Part shown: piece by piece, positions 52,499 through 61,933 of the stretch
Layout of the letters: every line of letters starts with the position of its first letter
Numbering within the stretch: the first letter of the stretch is position 1
DNA from: an uncultured Bacteriovoracaceae bacterium
GTDB lineage: Bacteria > Bdellovibrionota > Bacteriovoracia > Bacteriovoracales > Bacteriovoracaceae
DNA: 64,000 bases
NCBI GenBank assembly: GCA_938017795.1
Contig: CALIJZ010000027.1
Coordinates: 29,233-93,232 of the forward strand
Reading direction: 5' to 3'
The notes under the pieces: generated by a model
The model's database searches: none
Told to the model about the DNA's origin: nothing
What the model saw: the letters and a program-made list of their open reading frames with translations, nothing else
Made by a program: the position numbers and the translations under genes

Positions 52499-53667
52499 TA
52501 GAGTAAAATTTCTTTTCTTTTTGATAAAAAATCATCTTTGTTTTCATGAGCTATAGAATCAAGGTCTTTATTTGAACCATTGGTTTCAATCCATTTCTTG
52601 ATTTTATCAGTTCCATTAATGAAATTGATTGGAGCATCATCATATTCATATTCATAAGGAGGTTGGGTCCATTGAAACTTATCTCCCAAGTGATGATAGA
52701 TTTCTCTCATTAAACATTGTCCAAGTTCCCAAGGCTTAAAAGCTTCTCGATCTGTCACATGTATTTGAAAGCCACCACAATCAACGCGAGCGTGTTTTTG
52801 AAAAGTAGGTTGAAAAATACATGGCCTTAATTTAAATCCATCAATATGAGTTAGCTTTGGTTCTAGCTCTTCATGAAACGAATAAGGCTCAATTGATGGG
52901 TGACCAATATTTTCAAGGCTAATAGTTGTTCCTCTGCCTTCCGAGATATTTGTTCCTTCATACATAACGGTTGCTACAAATGTTATGGCAGCTTCAGGAG
53001 TTGCAAGATTTGGAGAAGGAAGTACCCAAGGAAGTCCAGTGTCTCTAAAATACATTTCCCTCTTCCAGCCAATCATCTCAATGACTGAAAGTTCACACGG
53101 CTTTTGCCAATACTTATTGGCCATAAGTGCAACTTCTCCCATAGTCAGACCATGCCTAATTGCTAAGGGATGAAGGCCAACGAATGACTTAAATTTTTCA
53201 TCTAAAATATTCCCTTCAACTTGGATCCCTCCAATAGGGTTTGGCCTATCAAGGATGACTACCTTTATTCCAAGGTCTGAGCATTTTTTCATCAATAAAG
53301 TCATCGTGTAAATATAAGTATAAATTCGACAGCCGACATCTTGAAGGTCTACAAAGATTGTATCAATTCCACTTAACATCTCTGTCGATGGAGTACGTGT
53401 TTCACTATAGAGGCTATAAACTGGGAGTTTAAAATAAGGATGATCATAATGATCACTCTCAATCATATTATCTTGTACGTTTCCAATGAGACCGTGTTGA
53501 GGGCCAAATACTTTTTTTAGACTATCTCCAAATACTGACTTAAAAATATTGATACTATGATCGAGTTCAGAGTTTACTGAAGCACCATGACAAAGAAGAG
53601 CAATATTTTGGTTATTGTAATCAACAGAAATTGTTTTAAGTCGATCTAGCCCCGTTTTTACCGTCAT
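52495..53667 (-). CDS. namZ: DUF1343 / NamZ exo-beta-N-acetylmuramidase
   Basis: A 390-residue protein with the DUF1343 signatures: LCHGASVNSELDH, FGPQHGLIG, LYSETRTPSTEML, DTIFVDLQDVGCRIYTYIYT, LDRPNPIGG and LPSPNLATPEA. In Bacillus the family member NamZ releases terminal MurNAc from peptidoglycan chains. There is no visible signal peptide, so it may act in cytoplasmic recycling. A predator that dissolves prey peptidoglycan would be a sensible host for this activity (inference). AAGGAGC precedes the ATG. Confidence 0.88.
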   Translation of the reverse strand: MTVKTGLDRLKTISVDYNNQNIALLCHGASVNSELDHSINIFKSVFGDSLKKVFGPQHGLIGNVQDNMIESDHYDHPYFKLPVYSLYSETRTPSTEMLSGIDTIFVDLQDVGCRIYTYIYTMTLLMKKCSDLGIKVVILDRPNPIGGIQVEGNILDEKFKSFVGLHPLAIRHGLTMGEVALMANKYWQKPCELSVIEMIGWKREMYFRDTGLPWVLPSPNLATPEAAITFVATVMYEGTNISEGRGTTISLENIGHPSIEPYSFHEELEPKLTHIDGFKLRPCIFQPTFQKHARVDCGGFQIHVTDREAFKPWELGQCLMREIYHHLGDKFQWTQPPYEYEYDDAPINFINGTDKIKKWIETNGSNKDLDSIAHENKDDFLSKRKEILLY

Positions 53668-53750
53668 GATTTTGCTCCTTAATATTAGAAATCTTATCTA
53701 CTAAAATTTTAGGGTAGGTGGCATAATGAATCAACCAAAGGAAAATTCTT

Positions 53751-54545
53751 ATGAAGCAATATTTAGATCTAATGAAGCATGTTCTCGAAGAAGGAACATC
53801 TAAAGAAGATAGAACAGGTACAGGAACCTATTCTGTTTTTGGGCACCAATTACGCTTTGATCTTGCTAAGGGCTTTCCACTAGTTACAACTAAAAAGATT
53901 CACCTTAAGTCGGTTATTTATGAACTACTTTGGTTTATAAAAGGGCAAGGTAATATTCAATACCTTAAAGAGCATGGAGTCAGAATTTGGGATGAATGGG
54001 CAGACGAGCAAGGTAACCTTGGCCCTGTCTATGGAGTTCAATGGAGATCATGGCCAAAAGATAATGGAAAGTCAGTTGATCAATTAGCTGGCGTGATTGA
54101 GAGTATAAAAAATAATCCAAACTCTAGAAGGCATTTAGTAAATTCATGGAATGTTGGTCTAATAGATCAAATGGCATTACCGCCTTGCCATACAATGTTT
54201 CAATTTTATGTGGCAGATAATAAATTATCTTGTCAGTTATACCAAAGGTCTGCTGATATCTTTCTAGGTGTCCCTTTCAATATTGCATCTTATTCTTTGT
54301 TAACAATGATGATTGCTCAGGTATGTAACTTGGAACTAGGGGACTTTGTTCACACTTTAGGAGATGCTCATTTATATTCAAATCATATAGATCAAGCGAA
54401 GCTTCAGTTATCTAGAGAGACTTTTAAATTACCAACGATGAAAATTAATCCAGATATTAAATCTATTGATGATTTTAGATATGAAGATTTTCAAATTGAA
54501 AACTATGAGTGCCATCCTGGAATTAAAGGTAAAGTAGCGGTATGA
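53751..54545 (+). CDS. thyA: thymidylate synthase
   Basis: Converts dUMP to dTMP with methylene-tetrahydrofolate. The 264-residue length equals E. coli ThyA. The catalytic Cys is 146 in [12 protein letters not shown]. Also present: [16 protein letters not shown] and [19 protein letters not shown]. Its stop overlaps the folA start (ATGA), the standard thyA-folA pair. Confidence 0.97.
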   Translation: MKQYLDLMKHVLEEGTSKEDRTGTGTYSVFGHQLRFDLAKGFPLVTTKKIHLKSVIYELLWFIKGQGNIQYLKEHGVRIWDEWADEQGNLGPVYGVQWRSWPKDNGKSVDQLAGVIESIKNNPNSRRHLVNSWNVGLIDQMALPPCHTMFQFYVADNKLSCQLYQRSADIFLGVPFNIASYSLLTMMIAQVCNLELGDFVHTLGDAHLYSNHIDQAKLQLSRETFKLPTMKINPDIKSIDDFRYEDFQIENYECHPGIKGKVAV

Positions 54546-55039
54546 AGTATTCTCTTATCGTAGCAGTTAGTGAAAATAATGTTATTGGAAAAAATAATGA
54601 TATGCCATGGAAGCTCTCTGGAGACTTAAAGAATTTTAAAAAAGTTACAATGGATCATGCCTTAGTAATGGGGCGAAAGACTTTTGAATCTATTGGTAGT
54701 GTTTTACCTGGAAGGCGTTCATGTGTACTAACAACTCAAGATCTTATCTCTGATCAAAAAGACCTTGGTTTTTATCACTCGTTTGATGAAATCGAGCAGA
54801 CTCTTCCTGCTCATAATGTAAATGAGGCCTTCATTATTGGAGGAGGGCAGATTTATAAAGAATTCTTTCATAAAGCATCAACTTTTTATAAGACAATTGT
54901 GCATACTGAAATCGATGGAGGGGATGCATTTTTTCCAGATATTGATCTAAGTGGATGGAGCAGAATTAAAGAAGAAAAGCATTTCAAAGATGAAAAAAAT
55001 GAGTATGATTATACTTTTGAGGTATACGTTAAGAACTAA
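54542..55039 (+). CDS. folA: dihydrofolate reductase
   Basis: Regenerates tetrahydrofolate after the thymidylate synthase reaction. At 165 residues it has the canonical [20 protein letters not shown] start, the active-site acid Asp 28 in [20 protein letters not shown] and [11 protein letters not shown]. Length and motifs are normal. It is translationally coupled to thyA and followed by the EamA transporter gene 11 bases later. Confidence 0.96.
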   Translation: MKYSLIVAVSENNVIGKNNDMPWKLSGDLKNFKKVTMDHALVMGRKTFESIGSVLPGRRSCVLTTQDLISDQKDLGFYHSFDEIEQTLPAHNVNEAFIIGGGQIYKEFFHKASTFYKTIVHTEIDGGDAFFPDIDLSGWSRIKEEKHFKDEKNEYDYTFEVYVKN

Positions 55040-55050
55040 TAAGGTCATCT

Positions 55051-55926
55051 TTGAAGCCAATTGTTTTCAGTGCATTTTTATTTATCCAAGTTTTATTTGG
55101 TGTAAATATTATTGCAGTTAAGAAGGTTCTTAATATTCTGCCAGCTTCTTCCTTTAACTTATATAGATATGTATTAGCAGGAATTATTTTATTTATAGCT
55201 GCTTTCATAATTAAAAAAGTAGAGTTTTCAAAGTTAAAAAAATATTGGGTTTTATTTTTGATTAGTGCTCTTTCTGGAACTGTCATTGGTCAGATGTTAT
55301 TTGCATGGGGGATAAATTACTCTAGTGCAACTAATGCTTCAATTATTTCAATTACCATCCCACTTTTTACTCTTTTGGTTTCTACTATACGTAAACAAGT
55401 AAAAATTACTAAATGGAAAGTCCTTGGATTAATTGGTGGAGCAATTGGAGTTGCTTTAATTAAACTTGAAAGTATGGGCAATTTCTTAGGAGCAACTTCA
55501 CTCGGGGATTTATATCTAATATTAGGTTGTTTCTTTTTTGGTATAACTATCTCCTACTCAAAAGATTTCTATACTGAAATAGCAGTTTCATTTGGAACAG
55601 GAGCGTGCTTTATTTTAGGAGCTTTAATCTTGCTCCCATTTACTCCATTAGAAGTATCAACTGAGTTATGGAATGCTCACTATTTGCCTTGGTTTGCTTT
55701 TGCAGTAGTAGGAGGAACTGTTCTACCTTATATGATTGGAAATTGGGGGATTAGGCAGGTTGATCCATTTACTGCATCAATCTTTATTTATATTCAACCG
55801 GTTGTCACTGGAGTTTTAGCTTACTTCTTACTTGGTGAGGTTCTGACATCCCAAAAGATTATAGCAAGTGTGATTATTTTTATCTCTGTTTTATTAACGC
55901 AAAAAGATTCTAAATCTGGCACTTAG
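55051..55926 (+). CDS. EamA/DMT-family transporter
   Basis: A 291-residue polytopic protein with two EamA repeats of about five membrane helices each (first repeat SSFNLYRYVLAGIILFIAAF, AWGINYSSATNASIISIT; second repeat FTASIFIYIQPVVTGVLAYF). Family members export metabolites or drugs; the substrate is unknown. The start is TTG at 55051 with TAAGG upstream. It is co-directional with folA and overlaps the convergent mutM gene by 17 bases at the stop. Confidence 0.87.
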   Translation: MKPIVFSAFLFIQVLFGVNIIAVKKVLNILPASSFNLYRYVLAGIILFIAAFIIKKVEFSKLKKYWVLFLISALSGTVIGQMLFAWGINYSSATNASIISITIPLFTLLVSTIRKQVKITKWKVLGLIGGAIGVALIKLESMGNFLGATSLGDLYLILGCFFFGITISYSKDFYTEIAVSFGTGACFILGALILLPFTPLEVSTELWNAHYLPWFAFAVVGGTVLPYMIGNWGIRQVDPFTASIFIYIQPVVTGVLAYFLLGEVLTSQKIIASVIIFISVLLTQKDSKSGT

Positions 55927-56713
55927 GACAATAGAAAGTTCCTCGTCCCTTTAGAGTTATCTTTTTAATTTCAGTTATTTTACACATCCCACAAGTTTGT
56001 TGATGGAAAACAACAAGGTTTTGAACTCCTTGCCCTTTTTCTCCAAAAGCATCAGAGTATCCTCCTTGGAATGTAACTCCTTTGTTTTTGATAGAGTCTT
56101 TTAAAATTGAGTCAAATCCAATTTTGATTTTCCGAGCATCTGCTTGTGAGAGTGTAGAGTTTTTTCGACTTGGATGAATTTTTGCTCTAGCACAAGCCTC
56201 ATTGGCAATATAATTTCCAGAACCAGCAAAAAACTTTTGCTCCAGCAAGAATGGCTTTATTTCTCTGTTGGGATATTTCTGAATTTTTTCCCAGATAAAG
56301 TCAGCACTCATTTTTTTGGATAAAAGATCAGGACCTAGCCTTTTTAAATAAGTTTTTAACTCGATTGAATCAAAGAAATACATATGACCAAAGCGTCGTG
56401 GATCTACATAGCTTAAGTAAGTATTCTCACCGTGGAAGATATAATGAACATGCTTGACCTTGAGTTTTTTATCAGATATTCGCCATGAACCAGTCATACC
56501 TAAGTGGCTTATCAAGAAAGTGGCATTTGAAAAATGAAAGATAAGGCATTTTCCATGGCGTGAGATTTTTTTGATTTCAAGGTTTTGTAAGTTTGGATTT
56601 TTTGTATGTAAAATAGAAGTGATAACTTTAGATTTTGTTGTCTTTTTTATATAAAATGGGAGAGTCTGTTTAAGTTGGCTTTGAATGGTTTTTACTTCGG
56701 GTAGTTCTGGCAT
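55910..56713 (-). CDS. mutM: formamidopyrimidine-DNA glycosylase (Fpg/Nei family)
   Basis: Removes oxidised purines. MPELPEVKTI supplies the catalytic N-terminal Pro 2 and Glu 3. The helix-two-turn-helix is GSGNYIANEACARAKIHPSR, and the C-terminal zinc finger has CGMC...CPKC. The 267-residue length is typical. The zinc finger retains the lysine/arginine-rich hairpin (KGRGTFYCPKCQ). Fpg is favoured over Nei because of the overall layout, but that is not certain from inspection. Confidence 0.93.
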   Translation of the reverse strand: MPELPEVKTIQSQLKQTLPFYIKKTTKSKVITSILHTKNPNLQNLEIKKISRHGKCLIFHFSNATFLISHLGMTGSWRISDKKLKVKHVHYIFHGENTYLSYVDPRRFGHMYFFDSIELKTYLKRLGPDLLSKKMSADFIWEKIQKYPNREIKPFLLEQKFFAGSGNYIANEACARAKIHPSRKNSTLSQADARKIKIGFDSILKDSIKNKGVTFQGGYSDAFGEKGQGVQNLVVFHQQTCGMCKITEIKKITLKGRGTFYCPKCQI

Positions 56714-56797
56714 ATTTTAGACTGTTTTTTTATTATAATAGTTAAATAGCATTGTTTTTATATAATGACATGGAAAATAATTTAAAAAGGTTTTTAG
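56714..56797. promoter_or_regulatory. divergent promoter region with TATAAT boxes
   Basis: The 84-base gap between mutM and the glycosyltransferase contains TATAAT on the forward strand at 56734-56739 and 56761-56766, and TATAAT on the reverse strand at 56732-56737. Good -35 partners are not obvious, so actual promoter positions are uncertain. Confidence 0.35.
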
Positions 56798-57904
56798 TTG
56801 AAAGATACAGCCATTGTTTTTTTTATCGATACAATGAGTCGCTCTGGCGGAACTGAGAGATATATACAAAGATCGTGTGAGTTATTAAGAGAGAAGTACT
56901 CAACATTTGTTATTACTTTTGATGGGGGCAAGACGCCGTTTTTTAAGCTCCCAAATGAGACGAAACTTTTAAGCTTGCCAAGGATATCAAGAAATCGGAT
57001 TAATCAGTTTTATTGCTCTCCGTTTTTCACAATTCTTTTTAAAAGAATTGTGAAGAAAAATATAATAGCTAAGGAAATCTTCTTGTTTCCTGTTACCTTA
57101 AGAGTAAATCGTTTTTCTCTCGATAGCCTTTATAAACATTTCAGAGTGGTAGTTTGCGAACATAGATCATTTGACTTTGGGATTAATGATAGACAAGTGA
57201 AATTTATAAGAAAAAATCTCAGTAGAGCTCATGCTATTATTGCACTTACGGAACTCGATTTTCACAAATATAGGAAAATACATAGAAATGTTCACTTAAT
57301 CTATAACTATACTTCAGCAAAAACAGGTTTTGTTTCAACTGGATCATCTAAAAAGATGAGACTTATTGGTGTAGGTAATTTTGAAAAGAGAAAGGGCTTT
57401 GATCGTTTATTGGGTGTAGCAATTTTACTAAAGCAAGCCAAGATCCCTTTTATGTTAGAACTTTTTGGTAATACCAACCATGATTTGAAGTTTTTTAAAA
57501 AGATTCAAAATAAAATCTTATCTAATGAATTAGAGAACCATGTTTTAATTAAGGGAATTGAGTCAGACCTTGATGAGATTTATGAATCAAAAGATTGTTT
57601 GTTGATGTCTTCCAGAGAAGAAGCGTTTGGCTATGTTGTAATAGAGGCTAAGTCTTATTCAGTTCCTACCATCACTTTTTCAAGTGCTACTGGGCCCATA
57701 GAACTCGTAGGAAATAAGTTTGATGGATATCACGTTGATGAAAACAACCAGATGGCAGACTTTTTAATTAAACTTTATCAAGAGCCAGAGAAATTATTAT
57801 CAATGAAAAAAAACAGTTTTAGTTCTTATCAAAAAAAATATTCACCTGAGAGTGTAATGAAATCATGGGATCAGTTGTTTCAATCTGAGGCAAGACCTAG
57901 GTAG
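56798..57904 (+). CDS. glycosyltransferase family 4 (GT-B)
   Basis: A 368-residue GT-B enzyme. The N-terminal Rossmann half begins IVFFIDTMSRSGGTERYIQR; the C-terminal half has LIGVGNFEKRKGFDRLLGVA, HVLIKGIESDLDEIYESKD and the donor-binding MSSREEAFGYVVIEAKSYSVP (EX7E). Likely adds a sugar to a lipid-linked glycan on the cytoplasmic face. The start is TTG at 56798 with AAAAAGG seven bases upstream. First gene of the glycan cluster. Confidence 0.86.
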   Translation: MKDTAIVFFIDTMSRSGGTERYIQRSCELLREKYSTFVITFDGGKTPFFKLPNETKLLSLPRISRNRINQFYCSPFFTILFKRIVKKNIIAKEIFLFPVTLRVNRFSLDSLYKHFRVVVCEHRSFDFGINDRQVKFIRKNLSRAHAIIALTELDFHKYRKIHRNVHLIYNYTSAKTGFVSTGSSKKMRLIGVGNFEKRKGFDRLLGVAILLKQAKIPFMLELFGNTNHDLKFFKKIQNKILSNELENHVLIKGIESDLDEIYESKDCLLMSSREEAFGYVVIEAKSYSVPTITFSSATGPIELVGNKFDGYHVDENNQMADFLIKLYQEPEKLLSMKKNSFSSYQKKYSPESVMKSWDQLFQSEARPR

Positions 57905-57955
57905 TGTCATTTACAGATTTTTGTATCAATTACCTAAATTAGCTTTTTTTGTGTT

Positions 57956-58678
57956 TTATGATGATCGATACCAGATTTTTAAAATACTATAATAGGAGTT
58001 CAAAAAGCCAAGGTGTATTCCTCTAGATCCAAACAAAATCCTTCTCTTTAAAAATAACTCAGAAAACATAACATACAAAAACTTAGGAGGTATTAATGAA
58101 ATCATCGCTAGGTTTTTCTTTTTATTTTTAGATGCAAGTTTTGCATATGTTTTTAATTTCTTCTTTAAAATTGATGGATCATTATAACCATCATGAATAT
58201 AGGGGGTTGTCAGAAATCCAATCTTTTTAGATTCAATATGAACTGTCTCGTGAACTTCTACTTGATGAAAGTGAGCTAATTCTTTTTTAAATAATCTTAA
58301 TCCTTTCTCTTTTTTTACTAAAGATGGAGGAAGTTTGTTTTTAAAATAATCTAAGCGAGGAATGTAAAACGCATCATAATCATTCCAATTGGCATCAACG
58401 ATTTCTTTAGCTAGAGGCCCTGTTATCCACTCATCAGCATCTAAGGATAAACAAAATGAATGAGAACATTTATTCAAAGCTACTTGCTTCTGAGCTGCAA
58501 ACCCTTGCCAAGGTACTTCAAAAAGTTTTGTTTTATTAAAAGACTTTACTATCTCAATAGTTTTATCAGTGCTTCCAGAGTCTATAACTATGACTTCATC
58601 AACAAAACCCAATGATTCTAAACATCTGGCTATACAACGCTCTTCATTTTTAGTAATTATAAAAGCTGAAATCTTCAT
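57956..58678 (-). CDS. glycosyltransferase family 2 (WaaE/KdtX-like)
   Basis: A 240-residue GT-A enzyme beginning ISAFIITKNEERCIARCLES with VIVIDSGSTDKTIEIV, FAAQKQVALNKCS and the DXD motif in SLDADEW. This is the pattern of WaaE-type LPS core beta-glucosyltransferases (SDSTDxT, LDADE). It is on the opposite strand to its glycan neighbours and convergent with the GT4 gene. The acceptor sugar is unknown. Confidence 0.8.
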   Translation of the reverse strand: MKISAFIITKNEERCIARCLESLGFVDEVIVIDSGSTDKTIEIVKSFNKTKLFEVPWQGFAAQKQVALNKCSHSFCLSLDADEWITGPLAKEIVDANWNDYDAFYIPRLDYFKNKLPPSLVKKEKGLRLFKKELAHFHQVEVHETVHIESKKIGFLTTPYIHDGYNDPSILKKKLKTYAKLASKNKKKNLAMISLIPPKFLYVMFSELFLKRRILFGSRGIHLGFLNSYYSILKIWYRSS

Positions 58679-58743
58679 TTAAATAAACATAATACATTTT
58701 ACAATGAACGAGAAGGATAAAGAGAAGTTAGTAATCTCAAAAA

Positions 58744-59562
58744 ATGAAAAAGATCGAAACCTCAGTAATTTTTACGACCTATAATAGCATTCCATGGTTA
58801 GAGAAAGTATTATGGGGATTTGAATGTCAGAGTTTTTCAAACTTTGAAATCATTATTGCTGATGATGGCTCTAGTCAAGAGACTCATGATTTCATTGCCT
58901 CTTATAAATTAGATTCTCCTTTAAAGATTAAGCATGTTTGGCATGAAGATAATGGCTTTAGAAAAACAGAAATTTTAAACAAGGCCATCATTGCAACAAG
59001 TAGTGATTATCTTATTTTTACGGATGGAGATTGCATCCCTAGAGAAGACTTTGTCGAAACTCATATGATGATGCGTGAGGAGAAGATGTTTCTATCGGGA
59101 GGTTATTATAAACTTCCATTAAGCTTAAGTGAAATGATCGATAGGGGGGCAGTTGTTAATCAAGATTGCTTTAAGTTAAATTGGCTACGTAAACATGGAT
59201 TAAGCTTATCTCTAAAGAATTTAAAACTAGTCAACTCTTCTCTTTTGAAAAAGATCTTAAATTTCATTACTCCTACGACTCCTTCGTGGAATGGTCACAA
59301 TGCTTCGACTTGGAAAGCTTTAGCTTTAGAAGTTAATGGGTTTGATGAAAGAATGAAATACGGAGGAGAGGATCGAGAATTTGGAGAAAGGTTAATTAAT
59401 TATGGGCTTACTTCTAAGCAAATTAGATATTCAGCCATTTGTCTCCACCTAGAACATGCTAGAGGCTATGTCTCTAATGAAGATATAATTAAGAACCAGG
59501 CGATAAGAGAAAATACAAAAAAAATGAAAGTTAAAATTACTCCTTTTGGAATTAAGAAGTGA
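58744..59562 (+). CDS. glycosyltransferase family 2 with galactosyltransferase-type C-terminus
   Basis: A 272-residue GT-A enzyme. TSVIFTTYNSIPWLEKVL, IIADDGSSQET and FTDGDCIPRE (metal-binding DGD) lie in the N-terminal half; GFDERMKYGGEDREFGERL in the C-terminal half is the acceptor-binding signature shared with chondroitin-type and galactosyltransferase C-domains. It is first of three tightly packed genes: the next starts inside its stop codon (GTGA). Confidence 0.82.
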   Translation: MKKIETSVIFTTYNSIPWLEKVLWGFECQSFSNFEIIIADDGSSQETHDFIASYKLDSPLKIKHVWHEDNGFRKTEILNKAIIATSSDYLIFTDGDCIPREDFVETHMMMREEKMFLSGGYYKLPLSLSEMIDRGAVVNQDCFKLNWLRKHGLSLSLKNLKLVNSSLLKKILNFITPTTPSWNGHNASTWKALALEVNGFDERMKYGGEDREFGERLINYGLTSKQIRYSAICLHLEHARGYVSNEDIIKNQAIRENTKKMKVKITPFGIKK

Positions 59563-60938
59563 AGAAAAAAATGCAATTGCTAGTTATTGAAAGCAAGATA
59601 GATCTTGAAAGATGTGAAAAATCACAAAATGTGAAATTTAATCCTGAGTTTACAATTATAACTTCGGAACATAAAAATTTCACTTCAAAAGATCTGCGAA
59701 CTTATTTAAATGAAAATATAAAGATAGAAGAGATAGTTTTCATTTCCCAGAAACTATTTTTCTTGTATGAAGGTCTTAATCTTCATGCAAATTATGAAAT
59801 CAAGATGTACTTAATTAGTTCTCCTACTTTATTTGATTACAGTAGACTTCTAAACTATCATCACGATCTTTTTCCTAAAGTATCAGGCTTTGAGAAACAA
59901 AAACTTAATAGGATAAATGAGCATTGGCTAGTATTGGATAAAAAAGAGAAAAATCTGATTAGAAGGACCTCGGCAGTTTTTGGGCACGTGGAGAAGTTAA
60001 CGTTTAAGTACTATACAAATTTCTTGTTTTTAGACTTTCAGAAGTTTTGTAGGGAGAATAAAATCGATAAAGTGATTTTGATTGGTCCTCACCGGCATAC
60101 TTTAAAAAGGTGGGTTTACTACAAGTTAAGAAAGAGCAATGTAGACTTTTATATCGTTGAAAGAGGTGCTTTGCCAGGTAGTTGGTTTTTTGATCCAGAT
60201 GGATTTAATGGTGAAAGCAGAGCTTATGCTAAAGATAAGTGGGAAGATATTCAAATTAATCATGAAAAAGAAGCAACGATTAAAAGGTTTAAGGACAAGA
60301 TGGTCTCAGAAAATGAAGTTTTAGAATTTCAGCCTGATGTCAATGAATCGCAAAGTAGGGTAGATGAGCTTCGTAAAGTCATAAACGGAAGGAAAGTTAT
60401 TTTTATTCCATTACAAAGGCCTCGAGATACTGTTATTCGCTTTTTTAACCCTAAGGGACTGAAGCGCTTTTATGAATCGATCAACAGTGCAATTGACACT
60501 CTTGATTCACAGAAGTTTTTCTTTTTAATAAAAAAGCACCCTTTAGAGAAAAAAGTACCTGGAAAGATCAATCGTAAAAAAGATAATTTAAAAATCCTAA
60601 ATGATGAGTTTCATATTCATGACATCCTAGATATGACTGATCATACTGTTCTTATTAATTCAGGAGTAGGTGTTTTATCATTGTTGTTTAATAAGCCTGT
60701 GTCGTATTTTGGACAAGCTTTCTATAAGGTTCCCGGTTCATCTTCTGAGTTTTCAAATTCAAGTGAATTAGTAAAGCAAGTTCACAGTAGTGAAAACTAT
60801 AATAAAAAAGAGAGCCTGAAGTTTTTATACTTCCTCATAAAGAAATACTATCTTTTCTCTAAAGTGAAAAAGATAACTTATAATTCTGAGAAAGAGGATT
60901 ATTATATCTTTTCTTCAACTGGGATCTTAAACAAGTGA
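59559..60938 (+). CDS. KpsC/KpsS-like capsule polysaccharide protein
   Basis: A 459-residue cytoplasmic protein. The C-terminal half carries the capsule-synthesis (PF05159-like) pattern IPLQRPRDTVIRFF, FFLIKKHPLEKKV and NSGVGVLSLLFNKPVSYFGQ, which in KpsC/KpsS belongs to beta-Kdo transferases. The N-terminal half (about residues 1-200) is unrecognised. The start is GTG at 59559 overlapping the previous stop, or ATG at 59571. Assignment is by motif and context, not alignment. Confidence 0.62.
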   Translation: MKKKMQLLVIESKIDLERCEKSQNVKFNPEFTIITSEHKNFTSKDLRTYLNENIKIEEIVFISQKLFFLYEGLNLHANYEIKMYLISSPTLFDYSRLLNYHHDLFPKVSGFEKQKLNRINEHWLVLDKKEKNLIRRTSAVFGHVEKLTFKYYTNFLFLDFQKFCRENKIDKVILIGPHRHTLKRWVYYKLRKSNVDFYIVERGALPGSWFFDPDGFNGESRAYAKDKWEDIQINHEKEATIKRFKDKMVSENEVLEFQPDVNESQSRVDELRKVINGRKVIFIPLQRPRDTVIRFFNPKGLKRFYESINSAIDTLDSQKFFFLIKKHPLEKKVPGKINRKKDNLKILNDEFHIHDILDMTDHTVLINSGVGVLSLLFNKPVSYFGQAFYKVPGSSSEFSNSSELVKQVHSSENYNKKESLKFLYFLIKKYYLFSKVKKITYNSEKEDYYIFSSTGILNK

Positions 60939-60942
60939 GCTT

Positions 60943-61461
60943 ATGAGACATATACATACCTCAATACATCCAGATATTGATACTCTTGATAATAAAAAAA
61001 TATTTTTAAGGCACTCTACTAGAGCAATTTGTTTAAAATCCGAAATGATTTTAATGTTATACACTGATCGCTATGATGATTATAGTCTACCTGGAGGGGG
61101 GCTAAATCAAGGTGAAGATCCTATTGAAGGAATGAAAAGAGAGTTAATAGAAGAGACTGGTGCAAATAATATCATAGAGATAAAACCATTTGGAATCTAT
61201 GAAGAGTATCGACCTTGGTATAAACCAGACTTTGAAATTCAGCATATGATTTCATATTGCTATACTTGTAAAGTAGATGAACAATTAGGCGATACTAATC
61301 TTGAACATTATGAGAAAAGTAACGGAATGAAGCCCAGTTGGATTAATATTCACGAAGCAATTAATCATAATGAAAAGACAATGATAAATAATCAAAGAAA
61401 GGGGATGTCTATTGAGCGAGAAACGTATTTACTTCGATTGATTAAAGATGAACTATTTTAA
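60943..61461 (+). CDS. NUDIX hydrolase
   Basis: A 172-residue hydrolase with a complete Nudix box (GGLNQGEDPIEGMKRELIEE, about residues 50-70) ending ETGA, and the family fold's DRYDDYSLPGGG before it. It hydrolyses a nucleoside diphosphate linked to another moiety, possibly a sugar nucleotide given the cluster. It begins four bases after the KpsC/S-like gene and converges on a lipoprotein gene with adjacent stops. Confidence 0.86.
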   Translation: MRHIHTSIHPDIDTLDNKKIFLRHSTRAICLKSEMILMLYTDRYDDYSLPGGGLNQGEDPIEGMKRELIEETGANNIIEIKPFGIYEEYRPWYKPDFEIQHMISYCYTCKVDEQLGDTNLEHYEKSNGMKPSWINIHEAINHNEKTMINNQRKGMSIERETYLLRLIKDELF

Positions 61462-61848
61462 TCAAGGCCACTGGAAATTAAAAATTTCATCATCTAACTC
61501 TATATCTTCAAATTTATTTTCATTGTTTTTATTCAAACCGGTGAGGTCACTAATGTTTAGGTTTTCTTGAATTATTTGATTACTACAAAGGTCATCAAAG
61601 ATAGTTATAGAGTTGTTAGAATTTATGACAAGTTTTTCTTTATAAGAATCAATCATTTCTGAAGTGGCAGGATCTAGGCATTGAAAATCAACTTCTTTTA
61701 AAAAGTACTCTTGATAATATGAGATTGGTTTTTCACCTGGAGAATAGTTGTCTGCAGTCTCATCTAGCCCATAACCATCACCATTGCCATCAAATATCCC
61801 GCAAGACATTAATATAGTTAGAAGGAATGTATAAATAAGCTTTTTCAT
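61462..61848 (-). CDS. hypothetical lipoprotein
   Basis: A 128-residue protein with lipobox LMSC (Cys 16, after MKKLIYTFLLTI). The mature part is acidic with an Asp/Gly/Asn-rich start (IFDGNGDGYGLDETADN) resembling a calcium-binding turn, and contains two further cysteines. No family recognised. AAGGGAAAA lies before the ATG. Confidence 0.62.
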   Translation of the reverse strand: MKKLIYTFLLTILMSCGIFDGNGDGYGLDETADNYSPGEKPISYYQEYFLKEVDFQCLDPATSEMIDSYKEKLVINSNNSITIFDDLCSNQIIQENLNISDLTGLNKNNENKFEDIELDDEIFNFQWP

Positions 61849-61933
61849 AATTTTCCCTTTATTTTACTCTATATATAATTTAACATGGAAACATGCTGAA
61901 ATCTTCTGATAAAAATGACGAGAAAGATACCAA

